The notes: generated from the letters alone by a model not told the origin. A stretch of 32,792 nt of DNA from Ruminococcus sp. (GCA_017536105.1 JAFXRZ010000007.1:1-32792); one strand, 5' to 3'; positions 7,994 through 15,779 are shown, counted from the stretch's first letter. Numbers and translations: made by a program.

Positions 7994-8284
7994 TTACTTG
8001 ACGGTAACAAGGAAACGAAGAACACCCTCTGTGATGCCCAGTACTCTCTCGAACTCAGCCGGGAAAGCAGGAACGCTTGTGAAAGTCCACAGAACGTAAT
8101 TTCCTTCCGTTTCGTAGTTAATAGCATAAGCCAACTTACGCTTGCCCCAATCGTTCATGGATACATCCTCAGCGTTTGCCTTGATCATCTCGTCGAACTT
8201 TGCGGTGAGCTCAGCGATCTTTTCCTCGCCGGCCTTGGAGCTGAAAACTACAACTGCCTCGTAAGTTTCGTTGATCTTTGCCAT
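7994..8284 (-). CDS. rpsF: 30S ribosomal protein S6
   Basis: A 96-residue S6 beginning MAKINETYEAVVVFS, with the conserved DWGKRKLAYAINYETEGNYVLWTF block; a typical S6 that pairs with S18 on the small-subunit platform. Two ATG codons are possible, 8290 (MIMAKINE) and 8284 (MAKINE); AAGGAGG stands 4 and 10 bases before them. The family usually begins near MAKxxxYE, so 8284 is chosen, with moderate certainty. An open frame runs 18 codons further upstream but has no support. The leader can form a 7-bp hairpin GCTTGCA/TGCAGGC (about 8311-8333), a possible place for S6:S18 feedback control, but the known CCG-loop motif is not evident. Confidence 0.95.
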   Translation of the reverse strand: MAKINETYEAVVVFSSKAGEEKIAELTAKFDEMIKANAEDVSMNDWGKRKLAYAINYETEGNYVLWTFTSVPAFPAEFERVLGITEGVLRFLVTVK

Positions 8285-8346
8285 TATCATTGCACCTCCT
8301 TCTGGATTTCGCCTGCACCTTAAAATGCAAGCAAGGATACCCAAAT

Positions 8347-8383
8347 ATTATAACACGCGGCCGAGCTTTTGTCAACCGCGTGT
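8347..8383 (-). promoter_or_regulatory. rpsF promoter with overlapping inverted repeat
   Basis: Minus strand TTGACA (8370-8375), 17-base spacer, TATAAT (8347-8352), both perfect. A perfect 8-bp inverted repeat, ACACGCGG (8353-8360) and CCGCGTGT (8376-8383), brackets the -35 box and spacer. It could be an operator; the promoter call is firm and the operator call is inference. Confidence 0.88.
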
Positions 8384-8427
8384 CTTTTCATGCCTTTGTA
8401 AATTTTTTGTTAATTCACGCCTGGGTC

Positions 8428-9480
8428 TCAGAACTTGTTCATAATGAACAGCATGAGCACGATGAGGGTGTTCGAGAGAAGCACCGAAAACAGGAATGCA
8501 GCCAGCGAAACACCGCCCTTTGCAGCGATCCTTGCGTTCACCGTCGCCTCGTCGGCATCGGTATCGGTCTGCTCGCGGATCCGTGTGATGTTCTTCTTTG
8601 CGGTCTTGTAGTACCAGTAGTTCGCAAATATGGCCGCAAGGCACTGTATGCCCATAAGCAGCGAGGATGTCGCATTGAAGATCATCTGGAAATTTGCGCT
8701 CTCGTAATTGATCTTGTTCGCTATGGATACCGAGGGCAGCGTGCCGTTCGCCGAGAGCATAAGTATCGTCGGGACTGCCAGCCCGATGCTCACCACCATG
8801 AACAGCGCACCTATCAGCGGCATCTTGCGGTAGAAGAAATAGAACTGCGGGAACAGCAGGGCAGGGAAGTTGATGCTCACCTTGCCGCCGAACTTCGCAA
8901 AGCGGATGAAGGACGTCAGAAACGAGAACTGGTTCTTGCCCACATACCTTGCGTAGTCCCCCAGCTTCACGCCGTCGATGTCCGAATCCTGGTCGAATTT
9001 CATCGCAGGAGCACCATAGGGCCCTGCACCTCTCTGAGCGTATGGATTTCCCGGCTGACCGTAGGGGTTCCCCTGTCCGTAGGAATTGCCCTGCTGACCG
9101 TAGGGGTTTCCCTGCTGTCCGTATGGATTGCCCTGCCCGTATGGAGGCGGATAGGCGTTTCCGTAGGGGTTGCTGTTAAAAGGTCTCGGCTCGTTGTTGT
9201 AGGGGTTGACCAGCGGCATACCGCAGCGGTTGCAGAAAAGCCCCTCGGGAGGATTTTCCTGTCCGCATCTCACGCATCTGCGGGGTTCTGTGCCGGTCTG
9301 AGACTGCTCTTCCTGCCAGGTGCCGCCGTTATCGTGCAGAGCGGTGTTCGAGCAGCCTTCCTCGACGCTGTAGCATTCGCGGTGATAAGGCGTGCCGCAG
9401 TCCGGGCAGACTACGACGTCGTCCTGCTCGGTGAACACCTTTCCGCAGGCAAAGCACTTGCAGCCTGCATATCTGTTCAT
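8428..9480 (-). CDS. Zinc-ribbon membrane protein (RING-like plus DUF2628-like)
   Basis: A 350-residue protein of unknown function. Residues 1-45 hold a Cys/His cluster (CFACGKVF, CPDCGTPYHRECY) resembling a RING- or zinc-ribbon-like fold; a second zinc ribbon follows at about 69-87 (CVRCGQENPPEGLFCNRCG). Then comes a low-complexity stretch with about eight NPYGQ-type repeats (about 92-155), and a C-terminal part with about four hydrophobic helices that begins VKLGDYARYVGKNQFSFL and resembles DUF2628-type membrane proteins. The AAAGGAGGAG site fits the ATG. It is a single gene with its own promoter. The role is unknown; a membrane sensor or scaffold is one possibility. Confidence 0.8.
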   Translation of the reverse strand: MNRYAGCKCFACGKVFTEQDDVVVCPDCGTPYHRECYSVEEGCSNTALHDNGGTWQEEQSQTGTEPRRCVRCGQENPPEGLFCNRCGMPLVNPYNNEPRPFNSNPYGNAYPPPYGQGNPYGQQGNPYGQQGNSYGQGNPYGQPGNPYAQRGAGPYGAPAMKFDQDSDIDGVKLGDYARYVGKNQFSFLTSFIRFAKFGGKVSINFPALLFPQFYFFYRKMPLIGALFMVVSIGLAVPTILMLSANGTLPSVSIANKINYESANFQMIFNATSSLLMGIQCLAAIFANYWYYKTAKKNITRIREQTDTDADEATVNARIAAKGGVSLAAFLFSVLLSNTLIVLMLFIMNKF

Positions 9481-9524
9481 AAGCTCTCCTCCTTTCCGAG
9501 GTCGTTTTAAGACTTATTCAGTTT

Positions 9525-9530
9525 ATTATA
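9525..9530 (-). promoter_or_regulatory. Extended -10 of the zinc-ribbon membrane gene
   Basis: Minus strand TGC-TATAAT with no good -35 box at 17 bases, about 45 bases before the start codon. The gene-free stretch 9481-9814 holds this, a promoter for the rightward genes, and nothing else I can name. Confidence 0.55.
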
Positions 9531-9704
9531 GCATACTTTTTTCAAAAAAGCTATAGTTTTCGGAATTTTTCTTCCAGTTTTCACAAAAAGAGCCGGAGAC
9601 TGTGAAATCTGAGCCTCTGTCCGGCCGGGTTTTGCCGCCGGTTATTGGTCAGCTTGTATATACGGTAATGCCCGTTTTTGTGCATTCATACGAAATATGC
9701 CGGA

Positions 9705-9748
9705 GTATGCTGGCAGCATACCAAAAATCAAATAATATGTGATATACT
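9705..9748 (+). promoter_or_regulatory. Inverted repeat and extended -10 before the AT-rich cassette
   Basis: GTATGCT-GGC-AGCATAC (9705-9721) is a perfect 7-bp inverted repeat. TGA-TATACT (9740-9748) downstream is an extended -10 pointing right; the -35 position (about 9720-9725) is poor and overlaps the repeat's right end. The repeat could bind an activator or repressor. Confidence 0.45.
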
Positions 9749-9814
9749 GACAAAAAGGAATAACTTTCCTTTGAAAAAATGTTGATTATCACGATAAAGA
9801 ACGGGGGTTCAGCT

Positions 9815-10501
9815 ATGGGAAAATTCAAATGTTCAGATTGCGGATTTGTATTCAGCGACAGCGAAAGGGCTTGTCCGAAATGTTTTTCGGAAACATACAC
9901 AAGGATCAGCGATGCAGGCAATAACAGCCAGCAACAGTCAGCTTTAAGGTATTTTTCTGATAAAAGAACTTCAGGAAGCGCGTCTGGGACAAGTGGGCAT
10001 ATCGAAAGAAATGGTTTACCTCCTGATCCATATTACAGAAATCAAATGCCAAACGGCTATTATAATAATTATGGTTCAAAGCAGAGCTCATCAAATGAGA
10101 TATCCCCACGAACAGTGGTGTTTTCAGTTCTTGCCGTTTTCATTGTTATTATAGGAATAATTGTGGTAGCTTCAAAAGGAGGTCTTTCGGGATTGGGTCA
10201 GAAAAGCCCAAAAGAAATAGCTCTTTCTACTGCTAAAAAGGAAATCGAAACAGTTAACAAACAACAATCAGGTCGAGTAAAAATAAGTGAACCAAAAGTT
10301 CTTTCAAATACGGGTAACGTTTATTATATTTATGCGGAGTCAACTTCTACTTACTTAGATATAACGCAAAAACAGGGATTGATGATCGTTGTTCGAGTAA
10401 AAGATAATAAAGGAGAAGTCTTACAGTCAGGTATGACCGGTGATAATATGGATACGACCTTAGAATTCTATAAAAAACTATATGATTCCTATGCGAATTA
10501 A
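9815..10501 (+). CDS. Zinc-ribbon single-pass membrane protein
   Basis: A 228-residue protein of unknown function. It begins with a zinc ribbon, KCSDCGFVFSDSERACPKC (residues 5-23), then has a polar Ser/Asn/Tyr-rich linker, one transmembrane helix near residues 107-127 (VVFSVLAVFIVIIGIIVVAS), and an outer domain of about 95 residues with no family I recognise. An ATG 12 codons earlier is open but lacks a ribosome site; the chosen ATG has GGGGG seven bases before it. The base composition is clearly more AT-rich than the flanking genes. It is 13 bases from the next gene and forms a cassette with it and with the 55-residue gene. Confidence 0.78.
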   Translation: MGKFKCSDCGFVFSDSERACPKCFSETYTRISDAGNNSQQQSALRYFSDKRTSGSASGTSGHIERNGLPPDPYYRNQMPNGYYNNYGSKQSSSNEISPRTVVFSVLAVFIVIIGIIVVASKGGLSGLGQKSPKEIALSTAKKEIETVNKQQSGRVKISEPKVLSNTGNVYYIYAESTSTYLDITQKQGLMIVVRVKDNKGEVLQSGMTGDNMDTTLEFYKKLYDSYAN

Positions 10502-10514
10502 GGGGGTTGATTAA

Positions 10515-11012
10515 ATGGAAAATACAATTACAATAATTACTGCAATAATTATCGGATTAGTATGCGGTTTTATTTGTAGGTTTATTCTGTCGGGAAAAGG
10601 CTATGAAGGCTCTGATAATCACGGGTTTGCTTGGGGCTTCTGGCTTGGTATAATAGGATTGATAGTTTGTGCTGCGAAGCCAAATAATATACAGCCTATT
10701 TCAACGCAGTATTACAGTCAGCCCTATTATGGGGCTCCGCCTTCGAGAGGACTTTCCTATAACGAAAAAGATGATGGTTGGAGATGTGCGTGCGGGGCTT
10801 ATAATAAGGAATACGAAACAAGTTGTCATAGCTGTGGAAAAACATATAGGGAAAACCGATTAGAAAAAGAAGAGAAAAAGAAAACAGAAGAACTTGAAAA
10901 AGACAGATCGTCTCTTACTGGTCAATTAAATGAAATAAAAAAATTGTATGATAATGGATTGATCAATGAAGAAGAATACAACGCCAAAAGAAAACAGATA
11001 CTTAATCTGTAG
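10515..11012 (+). CDS. Membrane protein with zinc ribbon and SHOCT domain
   Basis: A 165-residue protein: two hydrophobic helices (about 5-25 and 41-55), a zinc ribbon at about 92-110 (CACGAYNKEYETSCHSCG), a charged coiled-coil stretch (about 115-135), and a C-terminal SHOCT-type motif, LNEIKKLYDNGLINEEEY (about 137-154). SHOCT modules are short helical hairpins often found at protein ends and thought to help oligomerise. The start follows AAGGGGG. Low GC, like both cassette partners. Function unknown; the shared zinc ribbons suggest it works with the preceding protein. Confidence 0.78.
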   Translation: MENTITIITAIIIGLVCGFICRFILSGKGYEGSDNHGFAWGFWLGIIGLIVCAAKPNNIQPISTQYYSQPYYGAPPSRGLSYNEKDDGWRCACGAYNKEYETSCHSCGKTYRENRLEKEEKKKTEELEKDRSSLTGQLNEIKKLYDNGLINEEEYNAKRKQILNL

Positions 11013-11040
11013 AACAAATACAAATGTGAGGAGGTGAATG

Positions 11041-11208
11041 ATGATGACAGAGATAACATCCGCGCAGGTGATCTCCATGATTATAGAGCTTTTACTTATT
11101 ATATGTGTGATTTATACAGCGGTTTCTGTTGAAAAACTAAAACAAGAAATAAGAAATATAAATTACCACATTACAGAAATTGAAAAAAAGCTCTATGATA
11201 AGCGTTAG
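11041..11208 (+). CDS. Small membrane protein, 55 residues
   Basis: A short gene with an excellent ribosome site (AGGAGG) and three successive ATG codons at 11038, 11041 and 11044; the second is 6 bases from the site and is chosen. The product begins MMTEITSAQVISMII, has a hydrophobic helix (about residues 10-28, ISMIIELLLIICVIYTAVS) and then a charged, heptad-like tail (EKLKQEIRNINYHITEIEKK) that looks like a coiled coil. This is the layout of small membrane regulators or of a cell-division-type helper, but no family is recognised. A strong terminator follows, closing the three-gene AT-rich cassette. Confidence 0.72.
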   Translation: MMTEITSAQVISMIIELLLIICVIYTAVSVEKLKQEIRNINYHITEIEKKLYDKR

Positions 11209-11214
11209 TGAATT

Positions 11215-11260
11215 AAAAAACCGATATCGTTCAATGAAAAAATGATATCGGTTTTTTATT
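11215..11260 (+). terminator. Terminator of the AT-rich cassette
   Basis: AAAAAACCGATATC (11215-11228) pairs perfectly with GATATCGGTTTTTT (11244-11257); the loop is 15 bases. The T-run lies in and after the stem. Confidence 0.92.
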
Positions 11261-11285
11261 ATTCATAAATGTGATAAACAATCTT

Positions 11286-11314
11286 TTGACAAACTCCCCA
11301 AAGTGTGTTATAAT
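11286..11314 (+). promoter_or_regulatory. Promoter of prfB
   Basis: TTGACA (11286-11291), 17-base spacer, TATAAT (11309-11314): both perfect, 33 bases before the start codon. Confidence 0.9.
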
Positions 11315-11347
11315 ATAATGTAACTATAACCGCAGGGAGAAATCGCT

Positions 11348-12481
11348 ATGATATTTTTGGAAAATCTGAGATCGCAGCTGGAAAGCTATAAGCCGAAAAT
11401 AAAGGAGCTGGCCGAGGTCTTTGACATCGAGAACAGCAAGGAGCGCGTGGAGGAGCTGCACAACAAGGCGGCTGAGCCCGGCTTCTGGGACGACCTCGAG
11501 ACCTCGCAGAAAGTATTGCAGGAGACCCGCACCCTCGAGGGCAGGCTGGAAAAATACGACAAGCTCACACAGTCCGCCGACGACATCGAGGTAATGCTGG
11601 AAATGGCTGCCGAGGAGGACGACGAGGGCATGATCGCCGACATCGAGGCGGAGCTCAAGTCCCTTGCCGCTCAGGTGGATGCTCTCACCCTTGCTTCGCT
11701 GCTCACAGGCGAGTACGACAAGAACAACGCTATCCTCAATTTCCATTCCGGTGCCGGCGGAACAGAGGCTCAGGACTGGAACGAGATGCTATACAGAATG
11801 TACACCCGCTGGGCTGAGGCTCACGGCTTCAAGGTCAATGTCCTGGATATCCTGGAGGGAAGCGAGGCAGGTATGCAGTCCGCTTCTATCGCTATCGAGG
11901 GCGAGAACGCCTACGGCTACCTCAAGGGCGAAGCAGGCATCCACCGCCTTGTGCGCGTGTCTCCCTTCGATTCCCAGGGCAGAAGGCATACATCCTTCGC
12001 AGCCGTTGACGTTATGCCCGACCTCCCCGAGGATGTTGATATAGATATCCGTCCCGAGGACATCGAGATGCAGGTGTATCGTTCGTCGGGTGCCGGCGGT
12101 CAGCACATCAACAAGACCTCCTCGGCGGTACGACTGATACACAAGCCCACAGGCATCGTCGCAGCCTGCCAGACTCAGCGTTCCCAGTTCCAGAACCGCG
12201 ACTACGCCATGAGAATGCTGAAAGCAAAGCTCCTTGAGATCAAGCTGCAGCAGAACCTGGAGAAGATCGAGGACATCAAGGGCGTGCAGAAGGAGATCGC
12301 CTGGGGTTCGCAGATACGCTCCTATGTCTTTATGCCCTATCAGCTGGTGAAGGATCACCGCACCGATTTCGAGACCGCCAACATCGGCGCCGTAATGGAC
12401 GGCGACCTGGACGGCTTCATAAACGCGTATCTTAAATCTCTCTCCCTCGGAAATCTGAAAGACGAGGACGTAAGAGACTGA
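11348..12481 (+). CDS. prfB: Peptide chain release factor 2
   Basis: A 377-residue class I release factor. GGQ at 250-252 (SSGAGGQHINKTSSAVR) is the peptidyl-tRNA hydrolysis motif, and SPF at 205-207 is the UGA/UAA reader of RF2, so this is RF2 and not RF1. The ATG follows AGGGAGA. Unlike in many bacteria, the gene is one uninterrupted frame: there is no in-frame UGA near codon 25. The heptamer CTTTGAC, the core of the usual frameshift site, is nevertheless present at 11419-11425, read here as gtC-TTT-GAC (codons 24-26), just after GAGGT. The programmed frameshift, and with it autoregulation by UGA, seems to have been lost. Confidence 0.96.
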   Translation: MIFLENLRSQLESYKPKIKELAEVFDIENSKERVEELHNKAAEPGFWDDLETSQKVLQETRTLEGRLEKYDKLTQSADDIEVMLEMAAEEDDEGMIADIEAELKSLAAQVDALTLASLLTGEYDKNNAILNFHSGAGGTEAQDWNEMLYRMYTRWAEAHGFKVNVLDILEGSEAGMQSASIAIEGENAYGYLKGEAGIHRLVRVSPFDSQGRRHTSFAAVDVMPDLPEDVDIDIRPEDIEMQVYRSSGAGGQHINKTSSAVRLIHKPTGIVAACQTQRSQFQNRDYAMRMLKAKLLEIKLQQNLEKIEDIKGVQKEIAWGSQIRSYVFMPYQLVKDHRTDFETANIGAVMDGDLDGFINAYLKSLSLGNLKDEDVRD

Positions 12482-12498
12482 ATCGAATAAAACAGGGA

Positions 12499-12550
12499 AG
12501 CATATCCTGCCCGGCATATTATGCCGTGTGCAGGGTATGCTTTTTCTTTT
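12499..12550 (+). terminator. Terminator of prfB
   Basis: AGCATATCCTGC (12499-12510) pairs with GCAGGGTATGCT (12530-12541), one T-G pair, followed by TTTTCTTTTT. An inner CGGCATA/TGCCG stem fills the loop. Confidence 0.9.
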
Positions 12551-12623
12551 TGTCTCGAGACATAGTTTATACAAATTTAATATTTGGTTAACAATTCGTT
12601 ATTACTTACACTTAATAATATGG

Positions 12624-12629
12624 TATAAT
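12624..12629 (+). promoter_or_regulatory. Likely extended -10 of the large secreted protein gene
   Basis: TGG-TATAAT in a very AT-rich leader with no clear -35 box at 16-18 bases. It is the best candidate ahead of the gene at 12702. Confidence 0.5.
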
Positions 12630-12701
12630 AAAATTGGAATATTTTAACTTTATGTTAATATTTTGTATTAAAAAAATAGCATACAAAAAGGAGGAAAAGA
12701 T

Positions 12702-14096
12702 ATGAAGCTCAAAAAACTTGCACTGGCATTCATCACCACAGCAGCTATGGCTGCAAGTCTCTGTCCCTTAGGCGCATTTGCCGAAGCAGGCGGAGAAGAG
12801 GAAAGCGATTTCACCTTCCGGCTGGTAACAAAGCCCTATCAGATCGACAAGTGGACCGTAGGAGATATCTCGCCCGAAGACGCAAAGGCGTGGATAGTCG
12901 AGCACCGTGAAGAGATCTTAGACTCAGACCCTGAGGGTTATGAAGATTATCATGATTTCTTCTTTGTGCATGACGGCGGTATTTATATGCTGGACTATTA
13001 TTATAGTAATTTTTATTTTGACGATTTTGATCCTAATTACCTTGATACAGGATCTGATCCTTCCGGGCTCAGGGCTCCCGGCAGCTATTACTATATTTTC
13101 AATTGGTTCAATGATGGTGAATATGTATTTGTCTGGACGGATGAGCTCGAAAGCAGGACGGACTTGGATAAAGACAGCGATGACATCGATAAGGGTATTA
13201 TAATCTCGCCCGATGAAGCTGTATTTACCGCCGGGACAAGCGGGGATCTGAAATATGATTCGGAAACAGAGTACGATTTTTATGACGACGGGAACAATGT
13301 CTATACCCTGTACCAGGGAGAGGTTTGGGACGGCGTTAAAGCATTATATTACAACGGCAACGGTGACCTTGTTTGCTATAATATATATGGAGATAGCGTT
13401 TATCCGTCTGTCTTACACATTGAAGACGGAATGAACTTCAAGGTAAGATACGATGCTGAGGAAGACCTTTGGCACATCGAAAAAGTCCCTGCGCTCACTG
13501 CCGTTGAAGCTGTTGATCCGACCTGCGAAGAGGGCGGCAACACGGCATACTGGTTCTACACTGAGGATGTAGGCGAGCAGGAAATGGTATATCACTATTT
13601 CGGCGACAAGAACGGCAACAACGAGATCGAGGAAGGCTCTTGGGAATTGGACGATCTTGGCGGCCACGACTGGGGCGAGCCTGAATACGAGTGGGCAGAG
13701 GACGGCTCTTACTGCACAGCGACTGTGGTCTGCAACAGAGATAACGGCCACATCCTTTCGGAGAGGGCAGTTGCCAAAAGCGAGGTCAAGACCCCTGCAA
13801 CAGAGACCGAAAAGGGAACTACAATTTACACGGCAAACTTCATAAACGATGTTTTTGAGGATCAGACCCTTGAATTGCAGGATATCCCGATGCTCACACC
13901 CGAGCCCGAGGATTCCAGCACACCTGACTCAAGCACTCCCGACAGCTCCGGGCCCGACAGCAGCACACCCGACAGCTCCGAACCGGAAAGCGCAGCTCCT
14001 GCACCCGGCTCCAACCCCGGAACAGGCGCAGCAGCAGGCTTAGGTATCCTTGCCGCAGTTGCCGCAGCAGCGATAGCTGCAAAGAAGAGAAAGTAA
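12702..14096 (+). CDS. Secreted surface protein with C-terminal anchor
   Basis: A 464-residue exported protein. It has a signal peptide (MKLKKLALAFITTAAMAAS..., cleavage probably after AFA at 27), a long acidic, Tyr/Asp-rich middle with no domain I recognise, then a linker of STPDSS-type repeats (about 405-430). The end reads SNPGTGAAAG, a hydrophobic helix of about 18 residues, and KKRK. NPGTG followed by a helix and a basic tail has the layout of a sortase sorting signal (NPxTG type), so covalent cell-wall attachment is likely but inferred. AGGAGG precedes the ATG. It is a single gene with a terminator. The C-terminus resembles that of the secreted protein at 20313. Confidence 0.8.
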   Translation: MKLKKLALAFITTAAMAASLCPLGAFAEAGGEEESDFTFRLVTKPYQIDKWTVGDISPEDAKAWIVEHREEILDSDPEGYEDYHDFFFVHDGGIYMLDYYYSNFYFDDFDPNYLDTGSDPSGLRAPGSYYYIFNWFNDGEYVFVWTDELESRTDLDKDSDDIDKGIIISPDEAVFTAGTSGDLKYDSETEYDFYDDGNNVYTLYQGEVWDGVKALYYNGNGDLVCYNIYGDSVYPSVLHIEDGMNFKVRYDAEEDLWHIEKVPALTAVEAVDPTCEEGGNTAYWFYTEDVGEQEMVYHYFGDKNGNNEIEEGSWELDDLGGHDWGEPEYEWAEDGSYCTATVVCNRDNGHILSERAVAKSEVKTPATETEKGTTIYTANFINDVFEDQTLELQDIPMLTPEPEDSSTPDSSTPDSSGPDSSTPDSSEPESAAPAPGSNPGTGAAAGLGILAAVAAAAIAAKKRK

Positions 14097-14109
14097 AGCT
14101 GTAAAACAA

Positions 14110-14146
14110 AGACACTTTCATCATCGCGGTGAAAGTGTCTTTTTGT
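14110..14146 (+). terminator. Terminator after the secreted protein gene
   Basis: AGACACTTTCA (14110-14120) pairs with TGAAAGTGTCT (14130-14140), followed by TTTTTG. On the minus strand TTTGTTTTAC follows, so it may also serve the converging peptidase gene. Confidence 0.9.
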
Positions 14147-14179
14147 ATGCCTTGATTTAAAGTCCGGAATATTGTACAG

Positions 14180-15001
14180 TTATCCGCTTATCCACTGTAT
14201 GCCCTTGACGAGCCCGTTGACTGTGGAGCCGTCAGCTGCGTTTGTCCTGTGCAGGCTTTCGAGAAGCTCCTCCGCCGTCCATTGGGCTTCAAAGCCGCCC
14301 TGGGGATCGTTTATCAGATAGCTGATCTCTCCGCTGCTTGTCCGCCTGCCGAAGATCACCGCATAGTGCAGCACACCGTCAGCCCTGCAGTGCCCCAGCA
14401 TTATCCTGTGCCCCTCCGAGAGCAGGGTGTCGATCTTGTCGAGCACAGCCTCGTCGTCCTCTTCCCAGAGGTGGTCGATGGTGCTTTGGAAACCGTAGGC
14501 TGCAAAAAGCTGCTGCATATTTTCCTGAGTCGCTCCGAAGCCCGAGGTGAAATTCTCTCCTGCCCAGTAGTAGAAACCCCTGCTGTAGGCAAGCTCCACA
14601 GCGTCGTCCTTAGTTATATCGAGCTGCTTTTCCGATACGAGTATCATGGCCACGCTTGTGGGTCCGCAGCCGACTCTGGCCACGTTCCTTCCCGACAGCT
14701 GGTCGAAAAGCACGGTCTCAAGGATTATATCCTCCGGCTCTGCTTCGCTTTCAGGTTCGCTTTCCGGCTCCGATGTTTCTTCAGCGGACGATACTTCTTC
14801 CGCAGCAGTCGTTGTTGTTTCCGTTGTTGTCTGCGAAGTCATCTCTGCATCGGCAGGCTCAGCCTTGGGCGTTGTTGTAGCAGGGGGAGCTGCCGTCGTT
14901 TCTGCAGAGCTGTGGGAAGCCTCGGAAGAAGAGGCTTGTCCGCAGGAGCAAAGGGCAAATGCTGCCAGCACGGCAAGGAGAGCTGTTTTCTTCAAGATCA
15001 T
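14180..15001 (-). CDS. C39-like cysteine peptidase lipoprotein
   Basis: A 273-residue lipoprotein. The signal ends in a lipobox-like LCSC with lipidated Cys20, followed by a Thr/Ser/Glu-rich linker to about residue 90. The rest is a papain-like C39-type peptidase domain: catalytic Cys112 in GCGPTSVAM, His212 in LHYAVIFG and Asp232 in INDPQGG. It should act outside the membrane on peptide or peptidoglycan-linked substrates; the target is unknown. A 91-codon upstream extension is open but overlaps the regulator gene in another frame and lacks a signal. The ATG overlaps the TGA of the XRE gene (TGATG), so the two are co-translated and share the palindrome-controlled promoter. Confidence 0.85.
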   Translation of the reverse strand: MILKKTALLAVLAAFALCSCGQASSSEASHSSAETTAAPPATTTPKAEPADAEMTSQTTTETTTTAAEEVSSAEETSEPESEPESEAEPEDIILETVLFDQLSGRNVARVGCGPTSVAMILVSEKQLDITKDDAVELAYSRGFYYWAGENFTSGFGATQENMQQLFAAYGFQSTIDHLWEEDDEAVLDKIDTLLSEGHRIMLGHCRADGVLHYAVIFGRRTSSGEISYLINDPQGGFEAQWTAEELLESLHRTNAADGSTVNGLVKGIQWISG

Positions 15002-15564
15002 CAGTCCTTTTCTCCGAGAGTCTGGGCAAGCTCGGTGTCGATCATGCTTTTGTAGTAGTCCGAAAGCTGCTGCGCAAGGGAATTGAAAAGCAGCTGCGCC
15101 TCCGAGCGGACGGAGTCGTTGGCATAGATGCCCCGGCCTGCAAGCTCGGCGGCTGCGCGTGCTCTGTCGGCAGCCTGCTGCAAGGACACAACATCCTGCT
15201 TGTCTGCCTTGGCGGCAAGGGCAAGGAGGGATCTCGCTTTCAGTGCCGCAAGCTCGTCGCCGTAATTCTCGCACTCCTCGCAGGAAACGATCTCCTCGTA
15301 GCGCTCTTGGGCAAAGGCATCCCTCAGCTTGAGATACGGGTTCTTCTCGGCCTGTGCCGTGCCGTCTTCGGTCTCGAAGGTGGACATGGGTATCTCCAGC
15401 TTCTCACAGAGATACTGCAAAGTCTTGACCGAGGGCAGGGCATTGCCGCTTTCGATCTGGCTCAGCATATTCCTTGTTATAAATGTACCTACCACCTCGG
15501 CCTGTGTCAGCTTCTTGGCAAGGCGGGCTTCTTTTATGCGTTTTCCGAGCTCTGTTCTGTCCAT
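15001..15564 (-). CDS. XRE-family transcriptional regulator with helical C-terminus
   Basis: A 187-residue protein with an N-terminal HTH of the Cro/CI (XRE) type at about 5-62: LGKRIKEARLAKKLTQAEV, then MLSQIESGNALPSVKTLQYL. The remaining 120 residues are helical and Ala-rich, like the TPR-type sensor ends of XRE regulators. AAAGGAGG precedes the ATG at 9 bases. It faces the nfeD-flotillin operon, and both promoters carry the same 21-bp palindrome right after the -10 box, so it is the natural candidate for a repressor of both units, including itself. It is coupled to the lipoprotein peptidase, which may alter the signal it reads. Confidence 0.9.
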   Translation of the reverse strand: MDRTELGKRIKEARLAKKLTQAEVVGTFITRNMLSQIESGNALPSVKTLQYLCEKLEIPMSTFETEDGTAQAEKNPYLKLRDAFAQERYEEIVSCEECENYGDELAALKARSLLALAAKADKQDVVSLQQAADRARAAAELAGRGIYANDSVRSEAQLLFNSLAQQLSDYYKSMIDTELAQTLGEKD

Positions 15565-15583
15565 AGCCGGGCCTCCTTTCGAT

Positions 15584-15634
15584 AATGTAAATATTATTTA
15601 CATTTATATTATCACGCACTTTTCCATAAGTCAA
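15584..15634 (-). promoter_or_regulatory. XRE-peptidase promoter with 21-bp operator
   Basis: Minus strand TTGACT (15629-15634), 17-base spacer, TAATAT (15606-15611). One base beyond the -10 box begins a perfect palindrome with 9-bp arms, AATGTAAAT-N3-ATTTACATT (15584-15604), over the expected transcription start. It is the same site as at 15759-15779. Confidence 0.9.
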
Positions 15635-15728
15635 TAGAAAATGGTAAAAAACTTGGCAATTTTACGATATTTGTGCAAAACTATACAAAAATATCCCCCG
15701 GAAACAGGGAAATTCTATCAAAAAGATA

Positions 15729-15779
15729 TTGACAACTTGAGCGAAACAGGGTATAATCTATGTAAATGATATTTACATA
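15729..15779 (+). promoter_or_regulatory. nfeD-flotillin promoter with 21-bp operator
   Basis: TTGACA (15729-15734), 17-base spacer, TATAAT (15752-15757), both perfect. One base after the -10 box comes TATGTAAAT-N3-ATTTACATA (15759-15779), a perfect palindrome whose ATGTAAAT arms match those of the opposite promoter. The position over the start site fits repression. Confidence 0.92.

Noticed and set aside
12550..12701. Riboswitch in the leader of the secreted protein gene
   Set aside because: The leader is AT-rich with no stable or recognisable structure beyond the prfB terminator.
15002..15274. A long N-terminal extension of the C39 peptidase
   Set aside because: It reads through the XRE gene in another frame, has no signal peptide and hides the lipoprotein start at 15001.
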